Positions 34,315-43,174 of a DNA stretch of 51,301 bases are shown one piece after another. The notes under the pieces were generated by a model, which did no database searches, was not told where the DNA came from, and saw only the letters and a list, made by a program, of their open reading frames with translations. The position numbers and the translations under genes are program-made. Each line of letters starts with the position of its first letter. Within the stretch, counting starts at the first letter, position 1. Source of the stretch: Acholeplasmatales bacterium (GTDB taxonomy: Bacteria; Bacillota_I; Bacilli_A; Acholeplasmatales; Anaeroplasmataceae); assembly GCA_017444645.1 (NCBI GenBank), contig JAFSWG010000008.1:1-51301 (forward strand), written 5' to 3'.

Positions 34315-35244
34315 ATGAGTAAATTTGTTATTGTTTGTGATGTCACTTGTGATCTTAATAAGGAATTAAGAGATAGATTTGATATCGAATATGTTAAAGG
34401 ACATATGACTTGTCCAGATGGAAAAGAAAAGGTTACAGTTTTAAACTGGAATGAAATGTCACATGATGAATTCTATAATGATTTAAAAAAGAATCCTAAT
34501 GGATATTCTACTTCACCTGCTTCACCAGAAGAATTTAAGGAAGTATTTGAAAAATATTTAATTGAAGGATATGATATTTTATCTATTTCAATTTCAACAG
34601 CTTTATCTGGTACATATAATTTCTCACTTCAAGCTAAAGAAATGTTAATGCCATCATATCCAGAAAGAAAAATCATTTGTATCGATTCTTTAAGATATTC
34701 TACTGGTTTTGGTTTACTTGCTGTAAGAGCATCAATGCTAAGAAGCGAAGGAAAGACAATAGATGAAGTTGCTTTATGGGTAGAAAAAAATAAGAGCTGT
34801 TGTCATCAAGCTGGTTTCTTAGATGATTTATCATTTGTTGCTGCAAAAGGTAGATTATCTAAATCAAAAGCTTTCATGGGTAAATTAATTGGTATTAAGC
34901 CTATGGGTGAATTTGACTATAATGGTTTAACAACAATCATTGGTAAAGCAAAAGGTGATAAAGCTTCAATTGATGCGATAATGAAGTATATGGAAGCTAC
35001 AATTGAAAATCCTAGTGAACAAATTATTTTCATTGCTTCTACTAATAGAATGAAACAAGCATTAATACTAAAAGATAGAATTGAAACAACATTTAAACCA
35101 AAGGAAGTTATTATTACAGATGTATATCCTGCAGATGGTATTAACATTGGACCTGGTTTAATGAGTGCTTACTATTTCGGTAAAACAATTAGTGAAGGAT
35201 TAGTTGAAGAAAAGAAAATAATGGATCAAATTTTAGCAAAATAA
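34315..35244 (+). CDS. DegV family fatty-acid-binding protein (FakB)
   Basis: The 309-residue cytoplasmic protein belongs to the DegV/FakB family, which holds a fatty acid for phosphorylation by FakA. Recognisable family segments are VCDVTCDL, YSTSPASPEEF, SISTALSGTYNFS (polar residues that bind the carboxylate), CIDSLRYSTGFG and LSFVAAKGRLSK. A TTTGGAGGG ribosome binding site precedes the ATG. Its divergence from fakA with a 140 bp promoter region suggests that both halves of the kinase system are regulated together. The length is slightly greater than the usual ~280 residues. Confidence 0.9.
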   Translation: MSKFVIVCDVTCDLNKELRDRFDIEYVKGHMTCPDGKEKVTVLNWNEMSHDEFYNDLKKNPNGYSTSPASPEEFKEVFEKYLIEGYDILSISISTALSGTYNFSLQAKEMLMPSYPERKIICIDSLRYSTGFGLLAVRASMLRSEGKTIDEVALWVEKNKSCCHQAGFLDDLSFVAAKGRLSKSKAFMGKLIGIKPMGEFDYNGLTTIIGKAKGDKASIDAIMKYMEATIENPSEQIIFIASTNRMKQALILKDRIETTFKPKEVIITDVYPADGINIGPGLMSAYYFGKTISEGLVEEKKIMDQILAK

Positions 35245-35257
35245 TTATTTAAAATGA

Positions 35258-35300
35258 AAAAAAAGGCAAGAATAATAAAATCTTACCTTTTTTATTTTTA
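35258..35300. terminator. Bidirectional terminator between DegV gene and membrane protein gene
   Basis: AAAAAAGG-AAGA pairs with TCTT-CCTTTTTT across a 9-base loop. T-rich runs lie on each strand beyond the stem. Confidence 0.75.
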
Positions 35301-35687
35301 TTAAATAAATAAGAAACCTAAGAAATAAATTATTGGTAATGCAAATCCTGTAATTACTGTATACCAAAATTCGCCATTTGTTCCTTGACCATTTGCGACA
35401 GCTAAAATGATTAAAGTAATAGGTAAAATCATTAATATGATAGCACCTAAGCCCATGATAAAGCTTCTTTTTCCTCTTATAAATCCAATAAATGCTGCAA
35501 AAGCTAATAACAAATAGAAAATTGATCCACAAAATAATACAAATTTTGAAATATTATCGTTATTTGAAAAGGCATTTTGCCAACCTACTTCATTTAAACC
35601 ATTAATTGAACTAATTAATCCAGGAATAGCATTAATACATAACCATACTCCCGCAACAATAAGTAATATTCTTCCTATAATTTTCAT
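35301..35687 (-). CDS. Four-helix membrane protein of unknown function, 128 aa
   Basis: Four hydrophobic segments are visible: residues ~4-25, 48-68, 77-97 and 108-127. Short polar loops separate them. I recognise no family. A GGAGGGAG ribosome binding site precedes the ATG. It is 32 bp downstream of the alpha/beta hydrolase gene and is likely cotranscribed with it. Confidence 0.75.
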   Translation of the reverse strand: MKIIGRILLIVAGVWLCINAIPGLISSINGLNEVGWQNAFSNNDNISKFVLFCGSIFYLLLAFAAFIGFIRGKRSFIMGLGAIILMILPITLIILAVANGQGTNGEFWYTVITGFALPIIYFLGFLFI

Positions 35688-35719
35688 AACAAAACTCCCT
35701 CCAATTTATTAACATTTAA

Positions 35720-36640
35720 TTAATTATCTTCTATAAATTCTAATATTTTATTAGAAACTAAATCTAGATCAGTATAAATACTTAATACATGTTCTGCATC
35801 TGTTTCTATAAATTCTTTTTTACCTAAATTGTTATTGTAATTATTATAGCCTAGCTTAATTGGAATTAATGTGTCGTTTTTACCATGAATAAATAATACT
35901 GGTATTTCATTATTTCTCAATACTTCATATATTTTATTTTTCCAAGGCTTAATTCCCTTAAACAATAAAGTTAATAGGATACCAGGATATAGGATATAAG
36001 CAAATCCTTTTAATCCTCTTTTCATTCCATTAAATATTGCATGAGTAGATGCATCAAAAGCTGAATCAGCAATAATTCCATGAACTATTTTATCCATATT
36101 TAATGAAGTTGCCATTAATATAGCTCCACCACCCATAGATAAACCATATAAAAATATTTTAGATGGATTAAATTTTTCTTTAGCAAAATTAATCCAACTA
36201 ATACAATCATATTTTTCTTTATCAGCAAATGTTGTATATTTACCTTCACTCTCCCCATGAGCCCTTTCAACTATTAATAATAAGCTATATCCTTTTTCAT
36301 ATAATATCTTACCCATTACTGCGTAATTATTTAATGGAGTAGCTCTATATCCATGAAAACAAATAACCATTGTATCAAGCTTATTTTTATAATAAAAACC
36401 TCTAAGCTTAATTCCATCTACAGCTGTTATTTCAACTAATTCCGGTTTGATATTATCAAAAAAAGCATTATATTCTCTAACAATGTTTTCGTATGGTGCA
36501 TATTGAGTCTTTGATAAATCAAGATCAACTAGAGGTACTTCTCTTCCTCTTTTTACCATAAAATGATTAGTTATTTCACAGAAAATAAAATATGTAATTA
36601 TTAATAATCCTAAAACTATACCAATAATTATATAAATCAT
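35720..36640 (-). CDS. Membrane-anchored alpha/beta hydrolase (YqkD/BAAT-like)
   Basis: The 306-residue protein has an N-terminal membrane helix (~2-24) and an alpha/beta hydrolase fold with CFHGYRA, ERAHGESEG, the nucleophile elbow GLSMG (Ser168), GKNDTLIP with the acid and DAEHV with the His. All catalytic parts are present. It is a homologue of the protein at 23775 but with the ordinary Ser. A TAGGAG ribosome binding site precedes the ATG and directly follows the T-run of the terminator of the upstream gene. The substrate is unknown. Confidence 0.87.
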   Translation of the reverse strand: MIYIIIGIVLGLLIITYFIFCEITNHFMVKRGREVPLVDLDLSKTQYAPYENIVREYNAFFDNIKPELVEITAVDGIKLRGFYYKNKLDTMVICFHGYRATPLNNYAVMGKILYEKGYSLLLIVERAHGESEGKYTTFADKEKYDCISWINFAKEKFNPSKIFLYGLSMGGGAILMATSLNMDKIVHGIIADSAFDASTHAIFNGMKRGLKGFAYILYPGILLTLLFKGIKPWKNKIYEVLRNNEIPVLFIHGKNDTLIPIKLGYNNYNNNLGKKEFIETDAEHVLSIYTDLDLVSNKILEFIEDN

Positions 36641-36650
36641 TACATTCTCC

Positions 36651-36682
36651 TAGGAAAAAAGCCTTAGAAACTAAGGCTTAAA
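36651..36682 (-). terminator. Terminator of the RNase III-like gene
   Basis: AGCCTTAG-TTT-CTAAGGCT followed by TTTTTCC on the minus strand. The T-run abuts the ribosome binding site of the next gene, so partial read-through would feed that gene. Confidence 0.85.
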
Positions 36683-37651
36683 TTATTTTACATCAAATCC
36701 AAGAACATGATTTAGCATTTTAAATGCTGCTTCATTTATAGCATCACTATCTATGCTTCCATATCCTTTAAATGACATATCGCATTCATCTATAGAACAT
36801 ATTGCAGCATAACCACCATTTTCTTCAAAAACATCAAATTCTGGTAATGAAAAATGACCATCCATAGCTAATTTTTCAAGCTGTTGCATCGCGGTTTCAA
36901 GTTCTGGGGTTATATCAATATTCTTTAATGTTTTTACATAATTATTCTCAACTAAATATGTATAAGCCTTCTTAGCAGCCTTCATTCTAGCTATTGATTT
37001 ATTTTCTGCTTCTTCACTAAAAGTAAAATCAGTACCATTTAAGAATAAATGTAGGACACATTTAAATGAAACTACAGTATCAGAATCACCTGGCATATAA
37101 TCATAAACAGGGATTGGAGAATTATTCTCAGCAGTCCAATTATGTACTAATACAACGAAATTACCATTCAAATCACCAAAACCATTATCTAAATAATAAT
37201 CAATATCTAATATGAATGATAAAACATCATTAATAACATTCATATTCCAATTACTATCTAAAGCAACGGCTCCTACTATCGCTTCAAATAATTTACGATC
37301 TGTATTAAAAACATCTGTTTGATCATTGAATTCTAAATATTTACTTAAGCCTAACAATTCAATATTTCTAGCAAATATATCTTTAGAATATAGATTATTT
37401 AATAAATCATTAAATTCTTCGTTAGAATTCTTAGTTCTAAATAATCCTTTTTCACTATAATATCCAAAATATCCAGTTAATATTTGAGTAATTGAATAAT
37501 TAATAGTTCTTTTACCTATATTTCTTAAAGCTTCACTAGAAAATGGTATATTATCATTTTCAGTAATCATAAATGCTTGTTGAATTAGCATTTTATTCTT
37601 AAACTCATATTGAATTGATGCTTCTACATCGTTAAAATCTATGTTTAACAC
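36683..37651 (-). CDS. Degenerate RNase III-like protein with two dsRBD-like domains
   Basis: The 322-residue protein has an RNase III-like helical domain (~1-150) followed by two double-stranded-RNA-binding-like domains (~165-240 and ~255-320). The RNase III signature NERLEFLGD is replaced by SEALRNIGK: the catalytic Glu and Asp are Arg and Lys. In the second acidic motif (FEAIVGAVALD) the Glu is kept but the first Asp position is Lys. It is therefore probably catalytically dead and may bind structured RNA. It starts with GTG at 37649-37651 behind AAAGGAGAT; no ATG is available. An alternative reading is a MrnC/Mini-III-like relic. It stands alone with its own terminator. Confidence 0.72.
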   Translation of the reverse strand: MLNIDFNDVEASIQYEFKNKMLIQQAFMITENDNIPFSSEALRNIGKRTINYSITQILTGYFGYYSEKGLFRTKNSNEEFNDLLNNLYSKDIFARNIELLGLSKYLEFNDQTDVFNTDRKLFEAIVGAVALDSNWNMNVINDVLSFILDIDYYLDNGFGDLNGNFVVLVHNWTAENNSPIPVYDYMPGDSDTVVSFKCVLHLFLNGTDFTFSEEAENKSIARMKAAKKAYTYLVENNYVKTLKNIDITPELETAMQQLEKLAMDGHFSLPEFDVFEENGGYAAICSIDECDMSFKGYGSIDSDAINEAAFKMLNHVLGFDVK

Positions 37652-37753
37652 TTAAATCATCTCCTTTAAAAGAGCCAATAAATTATAACAAATCTAGAAA
37701 ATAATGTCAAATTATAAGCATTTATGCTATAATTCAAATGATGGGGTTTTTAT

Positions 37754-40708
37754 ATGGAAACAATTACTATAAATAACGATGTTACAACAAAAAAAACAAA
37801 TAAAATTGTAAGACTTTGTAACTATGTTTTTCAAAACAAACTAAATACTTTTATATTTCTAACATTAGTGTTATCACTATTTACATTATATTTAATGATT
37901 TATCCAACATATTTCGGTTCTTTTATTAATTATGGTACTGACGATGTTGCTGAATATCATATCTATATCGATAGCTTTTTTAGAAAAATAAAAACAGGTA
38001 CATTATCTCTTTATGATACAGGATTATATGGTGGTACATCATTCTTCTCTGGCGTGTATTATTTCGCAATTGATTTATTTACCTTATTCGCATTTGTATT
38101 AAGTTATTTTGTTCCAACCGCAATAGCATTTACATTATCAATGCTACTAAGAATATATTTTGGAGCAATGATAATATATTATGTATTTATAAGAAAAGGT
38201 TATAAACCGTTTGTTTGTTTTTTAATCGCATTTATATATTTTACAGGTGGAGTAACTCAAACTGAATTAGTATTCCCTGTATATGTAGGTGTGTGCTTCT
38301 ACGCTCCACTTGCGATGTTATTAGTTGATTTAGTTATAGAAAAAGGCAATAGATATTGGCTATTAATTCCTATTTATGGAGCTGTATGTATAGTCTATGA
38401 TTATTATATTTCTTATATGTTATTTGCATTTATGGCTGTATTCTTTGTAATTGAAATGCATTTACATGAAGAAAAATTCTTTTTATTTACTAAAAAATTC
38501 TATATTAAACTTCTAATGCTATTAGGATTAATATTATTCTCTATTTTACTTGCTGCTGGTTTGGCTTTACCAAGCATTTACTATATGCTAAATGAATCAT
38601 TAAGGAGCTCGCAAGCAATGGATAAAAGTATTTGGCTATTTGCTGAAACAGGAACAGCCACTACTCCTTGGCTACCTCATTATTTTGCCCAGTGGTGTAA
38701 TATATTTATGCCAAATGATCCATTCTCACTATGTTTAATACCTACTGGTAAATATATAAGAGAGCACGCAACATTATATATTACAGCTGGTGGATTAATT
38801 TATTTGTCTTATTTCTTCTTTATTTGGGGAAAGACTGAAAACAGATTAAAATTCTGGGTATTGTTATTCAATATAATGTTTGCTATACCATTATTCTCAA
38901 TGATATTTACATTTAATGGATGGCCTTATGTTAGATGGTTCTTTATTCCATTATTAATTAATCTATATGCTGCCGCAATGGCAATGAATAAAAAATCATT
39001 TAATATTGGTGTAAAGCCATATACAAAAATATTACCATTAATTCTAATTGCGGCAGGATTTGGCACATTATTAATGGTATTAATAACAAAAACAGATTTA
39101 TTCATGCATTATAATGATATAAATTATTTCTACTATCCAATATTAATTGGTGCTTTAGCATTTTTAGGAATATATATAATTATTATGTTCTTAATAATAA
39201 TATTTGAAATAATTAAAAAATATAAGGCACTTAGAGTTTTATACGTCATTTTACCTATTTTAATATTAGGTGAAGCATTCTATTCTGGATTTATTACATT
39301 CTCTAATATTGGTGATGTTAACTATTTAAAAAATACTACCACTTTAAAAAATGAAAAAGAGCATTTATATGAAATTGGTTATAAGGATATAGAAGGATAT
39401 CGTGTGGGTATTTTCTCAAAGCCTGCTAAAAATACTACAAATACTAATGTTTTAATTGATAAAGCTAATACTAATTCTTTCTTCCAATCATTCTATAATG
39501 TACCTCTTGATTATTATTATAGAGATATCTGTAATATGTCTACATTCTCTGGATGGAGTAGATCTACTGTCTATGGCTATGGTATGTTAGATTCTAATAT
39601 TACTAACACTAAATATATTATCGAAGAAAAAGATTGTAATTGGATTAATCTTCCAGAAAAATATTATGAATATTATGGAGATTATACAGATTTAAATAAA
39701 GTTGAATCTAGATATTATTCATTAAAAAATATGCCTCAATTTATAGTATATGATAATGTATTTAACATTGATTCAAGTACTAGATATAATAAAATGTATT
39801 ATGATATAGCATTATTATCACATGGTTATGTCGCAATAAATGATACAAATCAAACTGATAAAAATTTATTAAAGCATTTAGAAACAAATCAAAAGAAAAT
39901 TGAAGAATCTGGAATTAAATATGTAGATATTTATGATGTAATAACTGAAGCAAAATCAAAAGTAATATCTCAATCATTTAGTGGTGGAGACGAAGAATTC
40001 CTAAAAGGATATGAAACATTTGATCTAACAGATTCAAGATACGATAAAATATTTAAAAAAGATGTAATCGCATTTATTCCAAATAGTTCTAAAATATATG
40101 CAGATGATGGAATTAATTTCTACTTCTATTACGATACAATTGAAGGAAATACAGATTCATCAAAAGGTCATTATGATCCATTATTATACAACAACTTCTA
40201 TCCTGGTGCATATGAACCAATAGATTCAGAAAATAATTATTATAGACCAACAAAGATTGTTGTCTCTAAAAGAGAGGAATATTCTTCTCAAGGTGTATTA
40301 TATGCTTATAATTTTGATGTTTATGATAATTTCATAAATCAACAAAATGAATATACTAATAGAATATTTACACTTGATGGAAATAAAATGCATATAGAAT
40401 TTAATAACAATAATAATGATGTAAAAATTATTAAAACAGCTTATGCATATTCTGATGATTGGATTATAAATTCAGAAGGTTATGAAACATGCGATGTTGA
40501 TGGAGGATTCTTAGGCATTATTGTTCCAAAGAATACACAAAACATCAATGTTAATTTAACATACATGCCTGCAAAATTCGAACTAGGTTGTAAAATAACT
40601 ATAATTAGTAGTATAATCTACGTATGTGGTGTTGCAGTAGCGTTCATCGTTCCTGTAATAATTAAGAAAAAGAAAAAAACAGAGGTTAAAACTGATGAAT
40701 CAAACTAA
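37754..40708 (+). CDS. YfhO-family membrane protein
   Basis: The 984-residue protein has about 12 membrane helices in residues 30-510, an extracytoplasmic domain of ~420 residues and a final helix near 955-975 with a Lys-rich tail. The layout, with TDDVAEYHIY near residue 70 and the multi-helix core, fits YfhO and related GT-C-like proteins that move or glycosylate lipid-linked sugars (in B. subtilis and Listeria YfhO acts in lipoteichoic acid glycosylation). A GGGGTTTTTAT leader precedes the ATG. It overlaps the GtrA gene by 14 bp, which strengthens the link to sugar-lipid transfer. The exact substrate is unknown. Confidence 0.85.
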   Translation: METITINNDVTTKKTNKIVRLCNYVFQNKLNTFIFLTLVLSLFTLYLMIYPTYFGSFINYGTDDVAEYHIYIDSFFRKIKTGTLSLYDTGLYGGTSFFSGVYYFAIDLFTLFAFVLSYFVPTAIAFTLSMLLRIYFGAMIIYYVFIRKGYKPFVCFLIAFIYFTGGVTQTELVFPVYVGVCFYAPLAMLLVDLVIEKGNRYWLLIPIYGAVCIVYDYYISYMLFAFMAVFFVIEMHLHEEKFFLFTKKFYIKLLMLLGLILFSILLAAGLALPSIYYMLNESLRSSQAMDKSIWLFAETGTATTPWLPHYFAQWCNIFMPNDPFSLCLIPTGKYIREHATLYITAGGLIYLSYFFFIWGKTENRLKFWVLLFNIMFAIPLFSMIFTFNGWPYVRWFFIPLLINLYAAAMAMNKKSFNIGVKPYTKILPLILIAAGFGTLLMVLITKTDLFMHYNDINYFYYPILIGALAFLGIYIIIMFLIIIFEIIKKYKALRVLYVILPILILGEAFYSGFITFSNIGDVNYLKNTTTLKNEKEHLYEIGYKDIEGYRVGIFSKPAKNTTNTNVLIDKANTNSFFQSFYNVPLDYYYRDICNMSTFSGWSRSTVYGYGMLDSNITNTKYIIEEKDCNWINLPEKYYEYYGDYTDLNKVESRYYSLKNMPQFIVYDNVFNIDSSTRYNKMYYDIALLSHGYVAINDTNQTDKNLLKHLETNQKKIEESGIKYVDIYDVITEAKSKVISQSFSGGDEEFLKGYETFDLTDSRYDKIFKKDVIAFIPNSSKIYADDGINFYFYYDTIEGNTDSSKGHYDPLLYNNFYPGAYEPIDSENNYYRPTKIVVSKREEYSSQGVLYAYNFDVYDNFINQQNEYTNRIFTLDGNKMHIEFNNNNNDVKIIKTAYAYSDDWIINSEGYETCDVDGGFLGIIVPKNTQNINVNLTYMPAKFELGCKITIISSIIYVCGVAVAFIVPVIIKKKKKTEVKTDESN

Positions 40709-41246
40709 AAAGGAACTTATATTGGAAATGATTAGATTCTTAATAGTTGGTGGTATAGCTACATTAGTTGATTATGCTGTATTCTATTTATGTAATCTAG
40801 TTTTATTTAAACCAATAGATACAAATGTAAATTTAGTATTATCTACTGCATTAGGTTTTACATTTGGATTATTAACAAATTGGTTTTTACAAAAATTTGT
40901 ATATAGATATATTACCGATAAGCAAACAAAGTCTAAAAAAGTATTTATTAAATTTATAATAATTGCATTAATAGGACTTGGAATTACTGAATTAGGTATG
41001 ACTATTGCTTCTCCTATTTATCCAACATATGAACCAACTATTTTTGGAGTTACTTTCCAATTCTGGAAATTATTTATGAAAGTCTTAATGACTGGAATAG
41101 TATTAATATTTAATTATATCGCAAGAAAATATTATGTATTCAAATTTGAAAATCCAGAAGAGAATCTTGAGAAGAACGAAACTCAACATGAAGATAATTC
41201 AAACGAAGAAACTAATAATAATGATGAAAAAAACACTTCAAATTAA
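40695..41246 (+). CDS. GtrA-like membrane protein
   Basis: The 183-residue protein has four membrane helices in residues 10-150 with the GtrA signature MIRFLIVGGIATLVDYAVFY. The acidic, Asn-rich tail of ~35 residues is probably disordered. GtrA proteins are thought to help flip polyprenyl-phosphate sugars. The start lies within the end of the YfhO gene with AGAGG upstream, so the two are coupled and likely work together on cell-envelope glycosylation. A terminator follows at once. Confidence 0.9.
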   Translation: MNQTKKELILEMIRFLIVGGIATLVDYAVFYLCNLVLFKPIDTNVNLVLSTALGFTFGLLTNWFLQKFVYRYITDKQTKSKKVFIKFIIIALIGLGITELGMTIASPIYPTYEPTIFGVTFQFWKLFMKVLMTGIVLIFNYIARKYYVFKFENPEENLEKNETQHEDNSNEETNNNDEKNTSN

Positions 41247-41260
41247 TGAAGTGCTTTTTT
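41229..41260. terminator. Terminator after the GtrA gene
   Basis: CACTTCA-AATTAA-TGAAGTG followed by CTTTTTTT on the plus strand. The minus-strand HD gene ends next to it and its transcript meets an A-run turned T-run (TTTTTTT...), so it may serve both. Confidence 0.85.
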
Positions 41261-41754
41261 TATACTAAATTATAAATTGTTTCAATAATTATTTTTCCTG
41301 TATCGGTTTTAAATACTTTATCATATGAATATAAAATATTTTCTTTAAGTAGATTTTCATCATAATAATTAGCTATTAAATTAGCTTCTACTACTATTTG
41401 AAAATCAATATTATCAATTGCAGTATATGTATGATTATGACCAATTATATAGCATATTCTTTCTATATGTCTTTCATCATAGCCTAATTCTTCCATCATT
41501 TTTCTTGCTTCTTCTGGTCCTTCCTTCTCTTGAAGTTCACCAATTGAGCTATTATATTTAGCTTCAGCATTTCTTATTCCTATATCATGTAAATATGCAG
41601 CTGATTCTACTATAAACTGGTTTTCTTTATCTAGATGTTCTTCTTCGGCAATTAGTTTTGCGTAAGCATGAACTTTTATAAAATGATTTATTCTTTTAGG
41701 ATCATTTCTATAATATTCTATCATTTTTAATGCTAATTCATTTAATGATACCAT
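41260..41754 (-). CDS. HD-domain phosphohydrolase
   Basis: The 164-residue protein has the HD metal-site motifs: HFIKVHAYAK (His), AAYLHDIG (His-Asp) and IGHNHT. The small HD family (YedJ/Pnkp-like) hydrolyses phosphate esters such as nucleotides. The start is the ATG with GGAGGAAAT upstream. An in-frame extension of 11 codons upstream would swallow this site and is rejected. A GCCC/GGGC hairpin (41771-41784) lies in its leader. It is monocistronic by position. The substrate is unknown. Confidence 0.85.
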   Translation of the reverse strand: MVSLNELALKMIEYYRNDPKRINHFIKVHAYAKLIAEEEHLDKENQFIVESAAYLHDIGIRNAEAKYNSSIGELQEKEGPEEARKMMEELGYDERHIERICYIIGHNHTYTAIDNIDFQIVVEANLIANYYDENLLKENILYSYDKVFKTDTGKIIIETIYNLV

Positions 41755-41867
41755 ACATTTCCTCCAATTCAATAATAAAGAGCCCATTTTGGGCGTTTAT
41801 TAGCTTTTTATATATAAGTTAATTATTTATACAAATCGAATACCTAATCTTATTATAGCACATTTTA

Positions 41868-41912
41868 AAAAAAGAAAAAGACTAATAATTTTTACTTAAT
41901 CATTAGTCTTAA
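41868..41912 (-). terminator. Terminator of the YbxB-type gene
   Basis: AGACTAATGA pairs with TTATTAGTCT with one mismatch. The minus strand then reads TTTTCTTTTTTT. It includes the stop codon. Confidence 0.8.
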
Positions 41913-42510
41913 CACTTTTTAATATATAATATCCTTTATCTCTTGTGATTATTTCACAATTTCCAAATAAAGATGTTAGCTTTTCTTTTGATGAAGGTGC
42001 ACCTTGTTTTTTTTGAATTACTACCCAAAGTTCTCCATTTTTAGCTAATCTTTCATATGAACCTTCATATATCTTAAATACTATATCCTTTCCTGCTCTT
42101 ATAGGTGGATTAGTAATTATTGATGAGAATTTCATATCATTATCTAGTTTTTCAAATAAATCACTATGATAAGCTATTGAATTAGCATTATTTTCTGAAA
42201 TATTTTTTAATATTAAATTATATGCTCTTTCATTTATTTCACACATAACTGTTTTTTTATTATATAGTTTTGATACAACAATACCAATTGGACCATAGCC
42301 AGCTCCCATATCTAAGATAGGTAAATCAATATCATTAGGTATGAACGCTTTAAGCATAGCGAATGTACCATAATCTATATAATCTTTAGAAAAAACGCCT
42401 GAATCAGTATGAAATTTAAAAGTATTATTTTTAAAATTAAAAATATATTCTTGTGGATTAGATTCTAAATCTCCTTGGGTTTTAGAATAATAATGTAGAT
42501 TTTCTTTCAT
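41896..42510 (-). CDS. ybxB: Class I SAM methyltransferase (RsmC/YbxB-like)
   Basis: The 204-residue protein is a small rRNA-methyltransferase-like enzyme. The SAM site is DMGAGYGPIG and the substrate motif is NPPI (SIITNPPIRAGK), as in RsmC and RlmG, which methylate guanine in rRNA. In B. subtilis ybxB follows rplL, and it does so here, so I use that symbol. No Shine-Dalgarno sequence is visible before the ATG. A terminator hairpin sits between rplL and this start, so expression probably depends on read-through or on a weak promoter. Confidence 0.82.
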   Translation of the reverse strand: MKENLHYYSKTQGDLESNPQEYIFNFKNNTFKFHTDSGVFSKDYIDYGTFAMLKAFIPNDIDLPILDMGAGYGPIGIVVSKLYNKKTVMCEINERAYNLILKNISENNANSIAYHSDLFEKLDNDMKFSSIITNPPIRAGKDIVFKIYEGSYERLAKNGELWVVIQKKQGAPSSKEKLTSLFGNCEIITRDKGYYILKSVKTND

Positions 42511-42514
42511 AATG

Positions 42515-42549
42515 AGTAAAAAGGACCTAAGATAATTCTTAAGTCCTTT
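42515..42549 (-). terminator. Terminator after rplL
   Basis: AAAGGACTTAAGA pairs with TCTTAGGTCCTTT with one mismatch, then TTTAC on the minus strand. It ends about 10 bases before the YbxB start. Confidence 0.75.
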
Positions 42550-42568
42550 AAATTTTATTATTTGTTAA

Positions 42569-42943
42569 TTACTTAACTTCTACAGTTGCACCAGCAGCTT
42601 CTAACTTAGCCTTTAATTCATCAGCTTCAGCCTTAGAAACTTTTTCTTTAACTGGTTTTGGTGCGTTGTCAACAAGATCCTTAGCTTCTTTTAAGCCTAA
42701 GCCTGTTACTTCCTTAACAACTTTGATTACACCTAACTTAGCAGAACCTGCATTAGTTAATACTACATCGAATTCGGTCTTTTCAGCAGCAGCTTCTGCA
42801 GCAGCACCAGCAGCTGGAGCAGCAGCAACAGCAGTTGGGTCAATACCGAATTCTTCCTTCATTGCGTCTACTAATTCCTTGATTTCAAGGATAGTCATTT
42901 CTTTTAATGATTCAATAAATACTTCTTTAGTTAATTTAGCCAT
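42569..42943 (-). CDS. rplL: 50S ribosomal protein L7/L12
   Basis: The 124-residue protein has the N-terminal dimerisation helices, an Ala-rich hinge (~37-53) and the C-terminal factor-binding domain ([24 protein letters not shown]). It forms the ribosomal stalk with L10. A CGGAGGAT ribosome binding site precedes the ATG. A spacer of 231 bp separates it from rplJ, which is long for this pair. Confidence 0.97.
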   Translation of the reverse strand: MAKLTKEVFIESLKEMTILEIKELVDAMKEEFGIDPTAVAAAPAAGAAAEAAAEKTEFDVVLTNAGSAKLGVIKVVKEVTGLGLKEAKDLVDNAPKPVKEKVSKAEADELKAKLEAAGATVEVK

Positions 42944-43174
42944 TTTAATTTATCCTCCGTTTTATAATCTAATTTTTACTAGGCTTCTGATCCGTTCTTC
43001 AAAATCAACAAAACTCCATATTACTATAGAAATTTTTATTTGATTCCTTTATCAACGAGTTCTAAGATTACAATCTTAGTTTATGTCAACTCTCCAAAGG
43101 CGTTAATTTCGTGCGAACGTGCACGTATTTAAATATGCATTATTAATTAGCATATTTTACTTTCAGCTTTGTTA
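42944..43174 (-). other. Long structured rplJ-rplL spacer
   Basis: No credible ORF. Minus-strand structures are CGTGC-ACGTTC-GCACG (43109-43125 region) and CTAAGATT-GT-AATCTTAG (near 43062-43079), the latter enclosed by GAGTT/AACTC. A TTGACA stands before the second stem but no good -10 follows at proper spacing. It may be a processing or attenuation site that sets the L7/L12 to L10 ratio. Confidence 0.5.

Noticed and set aside
35245-35532. 95-codon minus-strand ORF overlapping the four-helix membrane protein
   Set aside because: It is in another frame of a better ORF (35301-35687) that has a GGAGGGAG site, and it runs into the terminator region.
42666-43043. Plus-strand ORF across rplL
   Set aside because: It is antisense to rplL; its Ala-rich composition merely mirrors the rplL hinge.
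43120-43160. 16-codon ORF in the rplJ-rplL spacer
   Set aside because: It has only a weak ribosome binding site and no supporting signal.
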